The notes below the pieces were generated by a model. It was given only the letters and a program-made list of their open reading frames with translations, was not told the origin of the DNA and searched no databases. Source: Candidatus Petromonas tenebris (GTDB lineage: Bacteria; Bacillota; Clostridia; Peptostreptococcales; Caminicellaceae). Taken from it: a DNA stretch of 58,553 nucleotides. The translations under genes were made by a program, and so were the position numbers. The stretch is from contig JACCKY010000008.1 of NCBI GenBank assembly GCA_014236755.1, positions 1 to 58,553 of the forward strand, written 5' to 3'. Positions 43,728 through 51,381 of the stretch are shown piece after piece. Positions within the stretch are counted from its first letter, which is position 1; each line of letters starts with the position of its first letter.

Positions 43728-43871
43728 ATTTAAAGAGGATAAATCTTCACATGAACTAGAAGGATTCTCAAAATCCTAATAAATTTAACCTTGAACTTTG
43801 TTTATCTATAGTTGAAACTTAAAAATACATTTCTACAAGGCATTCTAGCTCCATTCTAAGGAGGTGAGATA

Positions 43872-43955
43872 ATGTCAAAGTCTAATTTCTTTGGAGGAAA
43901 CATCTTCTTTCTTATAATCATCTTATTCTTTATCTTTGGATTCGGAAAACATTAG
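43872..43955 (+). CDS. hydrophobic peptide, 27 aa
   Basis: Not recognised. MSKSNFFGGNIFFLIIILFF followed by IFGFGKH. The Gly-containing start and single hydrophobic helix recall YjcZ-type small sporulation peptides in layout only. RBS AAGGAGGTGA and terminator present. A weak sigma-K-like box (AC-N17-TATAGTTGA) lies at 43788-43815. Confidence 0.68.
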   Translation: MSKSNFFGGNIFFLIIILFFIFGFGKH

Positions 43956-43969
43956 GTCCACGAATTTGA

Positions 43970-43992
43970 AGCTGGGTTTATCCCAGCTCTTT
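43970..43992 (+). terminator. terminator
   Basis: AGCTGGG / CCCAGCT stem followed by CTTTTG. Confidence 0.75.
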
Positions 43993-44036
43993 TGTATTCA
44001 AGTAGGAAATTATATAATTTTTTAATCTTCTTTTAC

Positions 44037-44063
44037 ACACTTTGTACACTCTTGAATATTATA
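44037..44063 (+). promoter_or_regulatory. sigma-K-like promoter
   Basis: AC, 16 bases, AATATTATA. About 40 bp before the 48-aa peptide gene. Confidence 0.6.
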
Positions 44064-44103
44064 TTACTACAAAAAGTCCTATAGATTTAAAGGAGGTGTT
44101 ATC

Positions 44104-44250
44104 TTGACATCTCATATCTATAACTATCCATTTTTGCTATTTCTGATTTTGATTTTGTTAATCTTAGGGTTTAATGACGATAATGATTCAACGAATCCCT
44201 TTACACTATTTTTAATATTGATACTTTTAATACTTAGTTTTGGAAATTAA
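44104..44250 (+). CDS. hydrophobic peptide with duplicated helix, 48 aa
   Basis: Not recognised. TTG start after AAGGAGGTG. Two copies of FLILILLIL (about 13-21 and 36-44) separated by an acidic linker GFNDDNDSTNPFT; ends LSFGN. The repeated helix also appears in the following three genes as VLFLILILLILS, so this gene looks like a fusion of two units. Confidence 0.7.
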   Translation: MTSHIYNYPFLLFLILILLILGFNDDNDSTNPFTLFLILILLILSFGN

Positions 44251-44276
44251 GTTTTATAGATTTGTCTTAACTTGTC

Positions 44277-44303
44277 ACACTTTAATTTGTCCTGAATATT
44301 ATA
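44277..44303 (+). promoter_or_regulatory. sigma-K-like promoter
   Basis: AC, 16 bases, AATATTATA. About 48 bp before the 30-aa peptide gene. Confidence 0.6.
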
Positions 44304-44350
44304 TTATTGACCAAAAGCCCATACACCTATCATTTTAAGGAGGTGCTATA

Positions 44351-44443
44351 ATGCCAAAAAAAAGCAGCTATATCGACAATGAATTAGCTTTTGTGCTATT
44401 TCTAATCCTAATACTTCTAATTCTAAGTTATGACCATGATTAA
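44351..44443 (+). CDS. YIDNELAFVLFL-type hydrophobic peptide, 30 aa
   Basis: Not recognised. MPKKSS, then the shared core YIDNELAFVLFLILILLILS and YDHD. RBS AAGGAGGTG seven bases before the ATG. Its leader is almost identical for over 25 bases to that of the next gene, evidence of recent tandem duplication. Confidence 0.72.
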   Translation: MPKKSSYIDNELAFVLFLILILLILSYDHD

Positions 44444-44477
44444 TTAAGCTTTAAATGATAATTAATCTTAACTCGTA

Positions 44478-44504
44478 ACAATCTGCATACTTGTGAATAT
44501 TATA
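44478..44504 (+). promoter_or_regulatory. sigma-K-like promoter
   Basis: AC, 16 bases, AATATTATA. About 48 bp before the 28-aa peptide gene. Confidence 0.6.
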
Positions 44505-44551
44505 ATACTGACCAAGAGCCCATACACCTATCATTTTAAGGAGGTGCTGAA

Positions 44552-44638
44552 ATGTCATTCTTTGGCGACTATATCGATAATGAATTAGCTTTTGTGCTAT
44601 TTCTAATCTTAATACTTCTAATTCTAAGTTATGATTGA
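44552..44638 (+). CDS. YIDNELAFVLFL-type hydrophobic peptide, 28 aa (copy 2)
   Basis: Not recognised. MSFFGD followed by the shared core YIDNELAFVLFLILILLILS and YD. RBS AAGGAGGTG. Codon-level similarity to the genes before and after is very high over the core, while the tails differ. Confidence 0.72.
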   Translation: MSFFGDYIDNELAFVLFLILILLILSYD

Positions 44639-44795
44639 TATTAAATACTGCACTATAGTTTATACTCCTGAATTCATAGATGAGGGGTCTTTCTCCCGTT
44701 TATATTGAAATCTATTTGAAATTGCATATATTGTGCTTTCTCAGTAACATTATTTAATAAAGATAGCCAGAACATTTTTTTAAGGAGGTGTTAAA

Positions 44796-44882
44796 ATGTC
44801 ATTCTTCGGCGACTATATCGATAATGAATTAGCTTTTGTGCTATTTTTGCTTTTAATTCTTCTGGTTTTAAGTCTTAACTAA
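44796..44882 (+). CDS. YIDNELAFVLFL-type hydrophobic peptide, 28 aa (copy 3)
   Basis: Not recognised. MSFFGD, core YIDNELAFVLFLLLILLVLS, ending LN. RBS AAGGAGGTG. Conservation of the protein start with changes in later codons that keep hydrophobic residues argues for selection on the peptide. No sigma-K-like box as good as those of the other genes was found upstream. Confidence 0.72.
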   Translation: MSFFGDYIDNELAFVLFLLLILLVLSLN

Positions 44883-44944
44883 AACATATTAAATTTTAAC
44901 AGTATACTATATAGACATTCATTTTTAAAATTTAATTTGATCAT

Positions 44945-44970
44945 GTAGCGGAGAATTAATTCTCCGCTAC
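44945..44970. repeat. perfect 26-bp palindrome
   Basis: GTAGCGGAGAATT / AATTCTCCGCTAC. No T run follows. It marks the end of the peptide gene cluster and lies just before a MITE. Confidence 0.75.
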
Positions 44971-44985
44971 TCAAGATATATTAAA

Positions 44986-45164
44986 TTAACTCGCCTCGCT
45001 AGTTCCTTATAGATATCCTTCAATGATCCTCTTCAGGCTCCGTAGAAGAACTGTTTTATATAGAAAAGATTTAGAGGTAAAAACAGTTCTTCAAAGTCGC
45101 TTCAGAGAAAAGATTGAAGGATATTTAAAGCTATACTGTTAGAGTAACTAGCACAAGAGGTTAA
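44986..45164. repeat. MITE, long form
   Basis: 179-bp copy, TTAACTCGCCTCGCTAGTTC ... CTAGCACAAGAGGTTAA. Beyond it, 45165-45391 shows only a sigma-A-like promoter (TGATTT, 16 bases, TATAAT at about 45350) ahead of the next small ORF. Confidence 0.85.
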
Positions 45165-45391
45165 ATTAGTTTTTGTAAGCGAAGATTTATGCAAATACTT
45201 TTTACACACTCTTAATTTATTATATGTTATTTCGGATAAAATGTTCCTAAAACATTAATTTTTTTATTAAGTATCATAGGCTTATTACAGAATTTACAAG
45301 TTTTTTACAAATGTATTACATTCCTGATTTTCAAAAGCTTTCATGGTATAATTATATTGTAAGGAAACATAAATCCTCTGGTGGTGATACT

Positions 45392-45475
45392 ATGGAAGTT
45401 CTAATGATTATTATGAGCGTCATTATTTATCTCTTACTGGATAAATCCAGTAAGGAGACTGAAAAAAATTTATAA
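45392..45475 (+). CDS. small membrane peptide, 27 aa (possible type I toxin-like)
   Basis: Not recognised. MEVLMIIMSVIIYLLLDKSS followed by KETEKNL: one hydrophobic helix with a charged tail, the layout of Fst/Ldr-type toxins and also of many harmless small membrane proteins. RBS GGTGGTGAT lies before the ATG, and a sigma-A-like promoter precedes it. A second mini-ORF follows 12 bp later and a terminator closes the unit. No antisense RNA promoter was identified with confidence. Confidence 0.5.
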   Translation: MEVLMIIMSVIIYLLLDKSSKETEKNL

Positions 45476-45487
45476 AGGAGTATTGAT

Positions 45488-45523
45488 ATGTCTTTATCAC
45501 TTATACTCAAAATATTAGAGTAA
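45488..45523 (+). CDS. mini-ORF, 11 aa
   Basis: MSLSLILKILE, with AAAGGAG six bases before the ATG and a terminator overlapping its stop. It could be a translated peptide or a leader. Evidence is only the RBS and position. Confidence 0.3.
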   Translation: MSLSLILKILE

Positions 45524-45572
45524 GACCTTTATTTTAATGATTCTTTAGAATTATTGGAGTAAGGGTCTTTTC
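45522..45572 (+). terminator. terminator of the small two-ORF unit
   Basis: AAGACC / GGTCTT outer stem, AATGATTC / GAATTATT inner stem, then TTTTCC. Confidence 0.7.
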
Positions 45573-45760
45573 CTGTTTATATATAATGTCCCAACTTTAG
45601 AGTTGAAGTAAAAAGAACGCTTATTCCGACAAGGGTTTAGAGAAAAAATTACAAATTGGTTGCCTATATATGCAAAACTTTAAAATCATATATTAAACCC
45701 TACTTACATATACTTTGTTTAACAAAAGAGGGTTCTGTATTTATAAGGAGGTGTTTTTTA

Positions 45761-46171
45761 ATGCTGTCTCCCAGCCTCGAAGACTATTTAGAAGAAATAT
45801 ATAATCTGGACCAGAAAAAAGAAAAGATAAGAATACGAGACATAGCGACAAAACTAGGGGTTTCTCCTCCTTCTGTTGTTAAGGCTCTAAAAAAGCTTCA
45901 TGATGAAAGCTACATAATATACCAGAAATATAAGAAAATCAAGCTTACTGAAAAGGGAAAAAAAATGGGAAAATCCCTTGTAAACAGAAATGATATACTT
46001 CAGGAGTTCTTAATAATAATTGACAGCAGATGTGACCCTGAAAAAGAAGCTGAAGCTATGGAACATTACTTGAGTCCATCTACTGTGAAAACCTTTGAAA
46101 ACTTATCAGCCTTTCTCAAGGATAATAAAGATATTCTTGAAAAGTTCAAAAAATATAATAAAAGCGACTGA
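45761..46171 (+). CDS. DtxR-family metal-dependent regulator
   Basis: 136 residues, MntR/IdeR type: SPSLEDYLEEIYNLDQKKEKIRIRDIATKLGVSPPSVVKALKKL is the winged helix; the second half is a short dimerisation domain with metal-type residues (LQEFL, CDPEKEAEAMEHYLSP). No SH3 domain, as in MntR. Start ATG 45761 has AAGGAGGTG upstream; a longer ORF lacks an RBS. It is convergent with the feo genes, with a MITE between, and is a reasonable candidate to control feo and the zinc/manganese ABC genes (inference). Confidence 0.9.
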   Translation: MLSPSLEDYLEEIYNLDQKKEKIRIRDIATKLGVSPPSVVKALKKLHDESYIIYQKYKKIKLTEKGKKMGKSLVNRNDILQEFLIIIDSRCDPEKEAEAMEHYLSPSTVKTFENLSAFLKDNKDILEKFKKYNKSD

Positions 46172-46198
46172 TGTCGCTTCTATCAGTTCAATGCTTCA

Positions 46199-46552
46199 AC
46201 TTCCTGTGCCGGTTGATCTAATAACAGGGTTTTAAGTATCCTTTAATCTTTCTTCTAAAGCGACTTTGAAGAGCTGTTTTCACCTCTAAATTATTTTGTA
46301 TGAACAAAGGCGTCTTCGACGCATTTGTTGGTTCGTAGTTAGTAGTTCGTAGTTGGTAGCCCTGATTAGCTCTTAGTTCTTAGCTCTTGGCTCTTGGCAA
46401 ATCCTAGTCGTTCTTTACTTGAATTTACTTTGCTTTATGACTGCAATTTTTTTTAAAAAATGTTTGAGTTCCTTTACTATAAAAAAGCTCTTCTAAGGAG
46501 CCTGAAGCGGATTATTGAAAGATATTTATAAGGAACTAGTAAGGCAAGTTAA
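46199..46552. repeat. MITE split by a heptad element
   Basis: Left part 46199-46300 and right part 46481-46552 together rebuild one long-form MITE (inverted orientation). Between the halves lies heptad copy 11. The join TTTTGTA / (T)AAAAAAGCTC corresponds to an unbroken stretch in the intact copy at 42.4 kb. Confidence 0.8.
46301..46480 (-). repeat. heptad-repeat composite element, copy 11, inserted in a MITE
   Basis: Begins TGAACAAAGGCGTCTTCGAC and ends near GAGTTCCTTTACTAT, the same ends as copy 8, but it lacks about 90 internal bases. It contains four GTTNGTA and four TTAGCTC-type heptads. Confidence 0.78.
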
Positions 46553-46558
46553 TTAAAG

Positions 46559-47953
46559 TTATACTAACCCTAATAATCGAGCTCCTTGTGCAACAATAAG
46601 ACACACTATTATTCCGACTGCCGTTGGAATTAGAGCAGACAATATGGTCCATTTAATGCTTCTGCACTCTTTCCTTATAGTCCATAATGTTGTTCCACAA
46701 GGATAGTGAAATAGTGAGAACAAAATAACGTTTAAGGCAGTGAGCCAGGTCCATCCGTTTTCTACAAATAACTGTTTCATCTCTGTCAGACTTTCAAGCT
46801 CAAGCATAGCTCCTGTAGACATATAACTCATTATTAATATTGGAATCACTATTTCATTAGCAGGCAATCCCAATACAAATGCCATTAATATAAAACCGTC
46901 TAATCCTATAGCTTTGCCTAAAGGGTTTAAAAAGGCTGCAGCATGGTTTAGCATACTCATATTCCCAATAGTGATATTAGCAAGCAACCAGATAATAAGC
47001 CCGGCAGGTGCTGCCACAGCCACTGCACGACCAAGTACGAATATAGCTCTATCAATCAGAGATGTATATATGATTCTGCCTATTTGCGGTTTTCTGTAGG
47101 GAGGTAGTTCTAGAGCAAAGGATGAAGGAACACCCCTTAAAAGTGTTTTGGTCAAAAACCATGAAACAACTAAAGTTATTACTATACTAAGGACCACAAG
47201 TAGAGTTACAAACAATGAAGCTACAATGCTACTATATTGACTTGTAACTGCCCCACCTACAAATATGCTGGCTAGAGCAATTAACGTTGGAAACCTACCA
47301 TTACACGGAACAAAATTATTAGTTAACGTTGCTATAAGCCTTTCCCTTGGTGATTCTATTATTCTGCATGCAGTTACTCCTGCCGCATTGCATCCAAATC
47401 CCATACACATAGTAAGAGCCTGCTTACCATGGGCTCCTGCCTTTTTAAAAAGTTTATCAAGATTAAAAGCTACTCTAGGTAAATACCCTAGATCCTCAAG
47501 TAGGGTAAATAAAGGAAAGAAGATCGCCATGGGAGGCAGCATAACAGATACAACCCAAGCCAGTGTCCTATACATTCCAAGTACCAATGCTCCATGCAGC
47601 CATTCGGGGGTTCCAACCATCATAAACACTTGAGTTAGTTTTCCTTCGAACCATAAAAATACCTTGGCAAGTATAGATGAAGGATAATTGGCTCCTGCTA
47701 TCGTAATCCAAAATACTACGCTTAAAAGCATAATCATTATTGGAAATCCAAAAAGCTTAGATGTTAATAAATCGTCTATCTTCTTGTCAAAGTTTAATTT
47801 TGTACTCCTTTTATCTTTTACAACCCTTTTAGCTATTGTTTCAGCATTTGTATTTATATCCTTAACTATACTATCCTGCAATCTTCTATAGCCGGATATC
47901 TTAATATCATATGATATACTTTTTAATTGATTAAACTTCTCCATACCATTCAT
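46559..47953 (-). CDS. feoB: FeoB membrane permease part (separate gene)
   Basis: 464 residues with about 8 membrane helices: the nucleoside-recognition/Gate domains of FeoB, without the GTPase. Marks: GMYRTLAWVVSVMLPPMAIFFPLFTLLEDLGYLPRVAF, MCMGFGCNAAGV (the Cys-containing Gate motif) and CNGRFPTL. It forms the ferrous iron channel, and the GTPase is supplied by the overlapping upstream gene (23 bp overlap, different frame). RBS GAGGTG precedes its ATG, so the split appears natural, not a frameshift. The C-terminus LFHYPCGTTLWTIRKE is complete. Confidence 0.9.
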   Translation of the reverse strand: MNGMEKFNQLKSISYDIKISGYRRLQDSIVKDINTNAETIAKRVVKDKRSTKLNFDKKIDDLLTSKLFGFPIMIMLLSVVFWITIAGANYPSSILAKVFLWFEGKLTQVFMMVGTPEWLHGALVLGMYRTLAWVVSVMLPPMAIFFPLFTLLEDLGYLPRVAFNLDKLFKKAGAHGKQALTMCMGFGCNAAGVTACRIIESPRERLIATLTNNFVPCNGRFPTLIALASIFVGGAVTSQYSSIVASLFVTLLVVLSIVITLVVSWFLTKTLLRGVPSSFALELPPYRKPQIGRIIYTSLIDRAIFVLGRAVAVAAPAGLIIWLLANITIGNMSMLNHAAAFLNPLGKAIGLDGFILMAFVLGLPANEIVIPILIMSYMSTGAMLELESLTEMKQLFVENGWTWLTALNVILFSLFHYPCGTTLWTIRKECRSIKWTILSALIPTAVGIIVCLIVAQGARLLGLV

Positions 47954-48731
47954 TCTTATTTTTCACCTCGCTTTTGCCACTGGATGATTTTCCATCGTAT
48001 ATATACTCTTTTATGGAATCCAGAATAGAATCATCACCGTCTATCAACCTTAAAGCCACCCATCTAGGATCCATCTTACCCTTTAAAATCCTGTCTATTC
48101 TGGGCACTAGCTTTGCTACTACTTTTTCTACTTCCTCTGAGTAAATTATCTTTTTAGCCTTCATTTTTTCTATTCTCGTGGCTACATTATATACTCTTTT
48201 CATTAACTCTTCTAAGCCTTGTCCTTTTCTGGCAACAGTTGCAACAACGGGCACTCCTAATTCCTTTTCTAATGCATTAATATTTATAGAAATCCCTTTT
48301 CTCTTGGCTTCATCCATCAGATTAACGCATACAACTACATTATCGGTTAATTCCATAACTTGAAGAACCAAATTTAAATTTCTTTCAAGACAAGTAGCAT
48401 CTGTAACAACAATAGTAACATGTGGTCTTGCAAAACAAATGAAATCTCTAGCTACCTGTTCCTCAACCGAATGGGCTAGCAAAGAATATGTTCCTGGTAA
48501 ATCCATTAGAACGAATCGTCTATCTTTATATATATAACATCCTCTTGCATTTGCAACTGTTTTCCCCGGCCAATTACCCGTATGCTGCTTCAAGCCAGTT
48601 AATGCATTAAAAACTGTACTTTTGCCTACATTAGGATTACCAGCTAAGGCTATAACAAGCTCATTATTACATTGTAAATTAAATTTTTCCTTTAATATAT
48701 TTACTCCGACAGATTCACAAGTCAATCCCAT
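47931..48731 (-). CDS. feoB: FeoB GTPase domain (separate gene)
   Basis: 266 residues: G1 GNPNVGKST, G2 region NWPGKT, G3 DLPG, G4 NLMD, followed by the helical GDI domain to about 235 and a short tail SSSGKSEVKNK. It corresponds to the N-terminal cytosolic half of FeoB and should drive Fe(II) uptake with the permease encoded next. RBS GGAGGTGAG precedes the ATG. It lies 30 bp behind feoA. The tail runs past the start of the permease gene in another frame. Confidence 0.92.
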   Translation of the reverse strand: MGLTCESVGVNILKEKFNLQCNNELVIALAGNPNVGKSTVFNALTGLKQHTGNWPGKTVANARGCYIYKDRRFVLMDLPGTYSLLAHSVEEQVARDFICFARPHVTIVVTDATCLERNLNLVLQVMELTDNVVVCVNLMDEAKRKGISININALEKELGVPVVATVARKGQGLEELMKRVYNVATRIEKMKAKKIIYSEEVEKVVAKLVPRIDRILKGKMDPRWVALRLIDGDDSILDSIKEYIYDGKSSSGKSEVKNKNEWYGEV

Positions 48732-48761
48732 TTTCTCACCTCCAAGATGAAGCTTTGATTT

Positions 48762-49022
48762 TTACATAATCTCTCTAACTACTATTAATTTAGACTCTTC
48801 TTCGCGGAGAGCAATTAAAGCCCCTTTTATGTTATATAATGTTGGATCCCCAAGGGGACTCTTTCTCATAACTTCAATGAGAGTATTTGGAACCAATCCC
48901 AAATCCATCATTCTCCGTCTCACAAGTCCTTTACTAACTAGTCTTACTACTTGAAGTCGTGATCCAATTGGAGCATTTGATAATAAAATCTCATCTTTAT
49001 TATACTTAGTCTCCAATCCCAT
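48762..49022 (-). CDS. feoA: FeoA-family SH3-like protein
   Basis: 86 residues, one FeoA domain: LSNAPIGSRLQVVRLVSKGLVRRRMMDLGLVPNTLIEVMRKSPLGDP and YNIKGALIALREEES. FeoA assists FeoB. RBS GAGGGGG precedes the ATG. First gene of feoA - FeoB GTPase - FeoB permease. A MITE lies upstream, so the promoter may lie in or next to it. Confidence 0.93.
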   Translation of the reverse strand: MGLETKYNKDEILLSNAPIGSRLQVVRLVSKGLVRRRMMDLGLVPNTLIEVMRKSPLGDPTLYNIKGALIALREEESKLIVVREIM

Positions 49023-49050
49023 ATCCCCCTCTCAATAACACCAATTTAAA

Positions 49051-49228
49051 TTAACTTGCCTTGCTAGTTCCTTATAGATATCCTTCAATAATCCTCTTTT
49101 GGCTCCGTAAAAGAGCTATTTTAATAGAAAAGATTTAGAGGTAAAAACAATTCTTCAAAGTCGCTTCAGAGGAAACATTGAAAGATATTTAAAGCTATAC
49201 TGTTAGAGTAACTAACACAAGAGGTTAA
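49051..49228. repeat. MITE, long form, upstream of feoA
   Basis: 178-bp copy, TTAACTTGCCTTGCTAGTTC ... CTAACACAAGAGGTTAA. It fills most of the gap 49023-49331; a terminator for the ABC genes is the only other thing seen. Confidence 0.85.
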
Positions 49229-49301
49229 ATTAGCCAAAGCTAACAAATTAGCTTTCATAGTTCTATAATATGAACTTTCTTTTACTTTAGTTACAAAAAA
49301 T

Positions 49302-49326
49302 AAAATAAAAGCCCTTAATGGGCTTT
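49302..49326 (-). terminator. terminator of the metal ABC genes
   Basis: AAAGCCC / GGGCTTT stem; on the minus strand a T-rich run follows. Confidence 0.85.
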
Positions 49327-49331
49327 ATATG

Positions 49332-50168
49332 TTATAAACTATTTGTAACTTTCTTCCTTATAAAGTGTTTATTTAGTCTCTTAAATCCCAGCACCAATAA
49401 AAGCATACCGACGGAAATCAATACAATAGTTCCTCCTGAAGCTAGTTCAAGATAATATGATATGAAAATTCCAAAAATAACTGAAACCTCGGCGAAAATT
49501 ATAGACAGAAATGTGGCATGCTTAAAACTTTTTGCCAGTTGAAGACTAGTGGCCACAGGTATGACCATAAGAGACGAAACCAACAAAATCCCCACTATTC
49601 TCATAGACAAGGTTATGACTAAAGCTATAAATATAATAAACAACAGGTTAATATAGTTTATAGGTATCCCTGCAAGTCTCGCAGACATTTCATCAAAGGC
49701 TATGTAAAAAAGTTCCTTGTATAAAAACTTTATGGCAGCAATAATGCAAAAACCCAATCCTCCAATAACCCATAAATCCCTTGGAAGTACCGTAGTAATA
49801 TTTCCGAATAAATATCCGAACAAGTCAATGTTAAAAGATTTTGCAAGGCTGATAAGTACTACTGCAAGTCCTATACCCGCTGAAAGTATTACAGCTATGG
49901 AAAGTTCCGCATATTCATTATAGCTCTTCCTTAGCTTTTCGATAGCTAAGGCGGCAATAACTGAAAATAGCAGTGCTGTACCTAAGGGATATATCCCTGA
50001 TAGTATACCGGCCGCAACCCCTGATAGAGCAACATGAGAAAGACTGTCTCCAATTAGTGACATTCTCCTTAGAACTATAAATATACCTATCAAAGGACAA
50101 AGTACTCCAATGATTATGCCAGCTAAAAGAGCTCTCTGCATAAAACCATATTGTAGTATTTCTAGCAT
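49332..50168 (-). CDS. metal ABC transporter permease (ZnuB/MntB type)
   Basis: 278 residues, ABC-3 family, 8 helices. Marks: MQRALLAGIIIGVLCPLIGIFIVLRRMSLIGDSLSHVALSGVAAG, AILSAGIGLAVV, and GILLVSSLMVIPVATSLQL. It imports zinc or manganese with the ATPase encoded upstream. The usual operon spacing is broken by a 450-bp insert with an IS605-like RNA element. No substrate-binding lipoprotein gene is in the window. Confidence 0.92.
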   Translation of the reverse strand: MLEILQYGFMQRALLAGIIIGVLCPLIGIFIVLRRMSLIGDSLSHVALSGVAAGILSGIYPLGTALLFSVIAALAIEKLRKSYNEYAELSIAVILSAGIGLAVVLISLAKSFNIDLFGYLFGNITTVLPRDLWVIGGLGFCIIAAIKFLYKELFYIAFDEMSARLAGIPINYINLLFIIFIALVITLSMRIVGILLVSSLMVIPVATSLQLAKSFKHATFLSIIFAEVSVIFGIFISYYLELASGGTIVLISVGMLLLVLGFKRLNKHFIRKKVTNSL

Positions 50169-50189
50169 TTTAATTATCCTTTTCTATAT

Positions 50190-50550
50190 TTATTAGTATG
50201 AACTACTCGCCACTTGCTCACGCAGAAGTGGGAGCTTCTGGTATCATGTACTAAAACTTTTCCTGTTTCCAAGAACATTGCCTACAGAAGTAGGGCTTAT
50301 GCGTTCTCCACAGGCTTAACTTCCCCTCGTACCGAGGGTAGATGCCAATTTTATCGGTTTCTTTAGTGCCTTGGATATTTTACACAAGGAAGGCAAAGCT
50401 TGGTTTTCGCCACTTTCAGATTCTCCTTGCAACCTTATATATCCAGTTATCAAAAAACTATCATACTTATATTATATCATAAAATCAATGACATCGAGAC
50501 ATTGATTTTATAGTGCTTACATCTCCCACTTGCAGAAGATGGGAGACTTA
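50190..50550 (-). mobile_element. orphan IS605-type element with omega-RNA-like structure
   Basis: No transposase or TnpB/IscB gene. Minus-strand order: left-end hairpin TCTCCCATCT...TGGGAGA (50546-50522), a 10-bp stem AAAATCAATG / CATTGATTTT with a TATAAT box, several small stems (CCTTGTG..CCAAGG, CCGATAAAATTGG, CCCTCGGTACGAGGG, CTACTTCTGTAG), then a right-end hairpin ending GAGTAGTTCA (about 50233-50201). From memory, AGAAGC(C/T)CCCAC...GAGTAGTTCA is how IS200/IS605 right ends with TnpB guide RNAs end. It sits between the zinc/manganese ATPase and permease genes. Guide, if any, would be the flank TACTAATAAATATAG. Confidence 0.6.
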
Positions 50551-50619
50551 CACACTAATGGTTAAAATTTTTATTAGAAATAATTTTTAATTCTTTTTCA
50601 AAAAAATATTTTCAAATAT

Positions 50620-51381
50620 TTAATGTTCATGATTATGGTGATGAACAAGCAACTTCATCTCGTCCCCATAAAATTCCGATAGGACTTCCTTGAAGGGTAT
50701 GTCACAGCATTTATTATGAACTATAAGTCTTCTATCTCCCATACAAGCTACTCTATTTACTTTTTCGGTTATAGCTCCTATGTCATGGGATATCATGACA
50801 ATGGTAATCTTCATTTTCTTGTTAAGCTTTTCCATAAGATCGTAAAACTCTTTTTTAGAACTTATATCTATACCCACCGTAGGCTCATCCAAAAAAATGA
50901 TTTCCGGCTCACTTACTAATGTTCTGGCGATAAACACTTTTTGTTGTTGTCCTCCCGACAGATTTCCTATAAGCCTGTGATGATAATCCTTCATTCCTAC
51001 AATCTCCAAAACCCTATAAACTCTATCCATATCCTTCTTTTTAATAGATTTAAAGAGTCCGATCTTCGGGTATAGATTTGCTGCCACCACCTCCTCTACA
51101 GTAGCAGGAAAACTTGAGTTAAAGGAGGCTGCCTTTTGGGCCACGTATCCAATCCTTCCCCACTCTCTGAACTTTTCAATTTTCTGTCCAAAAAGTTCTA
51201 TTTTGCCTCTTTGAGGCTTAAGGAGTCCCAACATCAACTTAACCAAGGTACTTTTGGCTGAACCGTTAGGTCCTACGATTCCTAAATAGTCCCCTTTAAA
51301 TATGTCCAGGTTTATATTTTCAAGCACAAATTTGGTATCGTATCCAAAAGTTACATTTTTAACACTTACTACCTTATCCAT
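50620..51381 (-). CDS. metal ABC transporter ATPase (ZnuC/MntA type)
   Basis: 253 residues: Walker A GPNGSAKST (Ala where Gly is usual), Q loop YVAQK, signature LSGGQQQK, Walker B EIIFLDEPTVGID, H loop ISHD. The C-terminus ends in the histidine-rich VHHHNHEH, common in zinc-linked ATPases. RBS AAAGGAG precedes the ATG. It belongs with the permease gene 450 bp downstream. Confidence 0.94.
   Translation of the reverse strand: MDKVVSVKNVTFGYDTKFVLENINLDIFKGDYLGIVGPNGSAKSTLVKLMLGLLKPQRGKIELFGQKIEKFREWGRIGYVAQKAASFNSSFPATVEEVVAANLYPKIGLFKSIKKKDMDRVYRVLEIVGMKDYHHRLIGNLSGGQQQKVFIARTLVSEPEIIFLDEPTVGIDISSKKEFYDLMEKLNKKMKITIVMISHDIGAITEKVNRVACMGDRRLIVHNKCCDIPFKEVLSEFYGDEMKLLVHHHNHEH

Noticed and set aside
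42611-44882. A single decayed large gene instead of many small ones
   Set aside because: Each ORF has its own RBS, and most have terminators or promoter boxes; the units are duplicates with conserved starts, not fragments of one protein.
46559-48731. FeoB frameshift pseudogene
   Set aside because: The second part has its own ATG with GAGGTG before it and both halves are complete domains.
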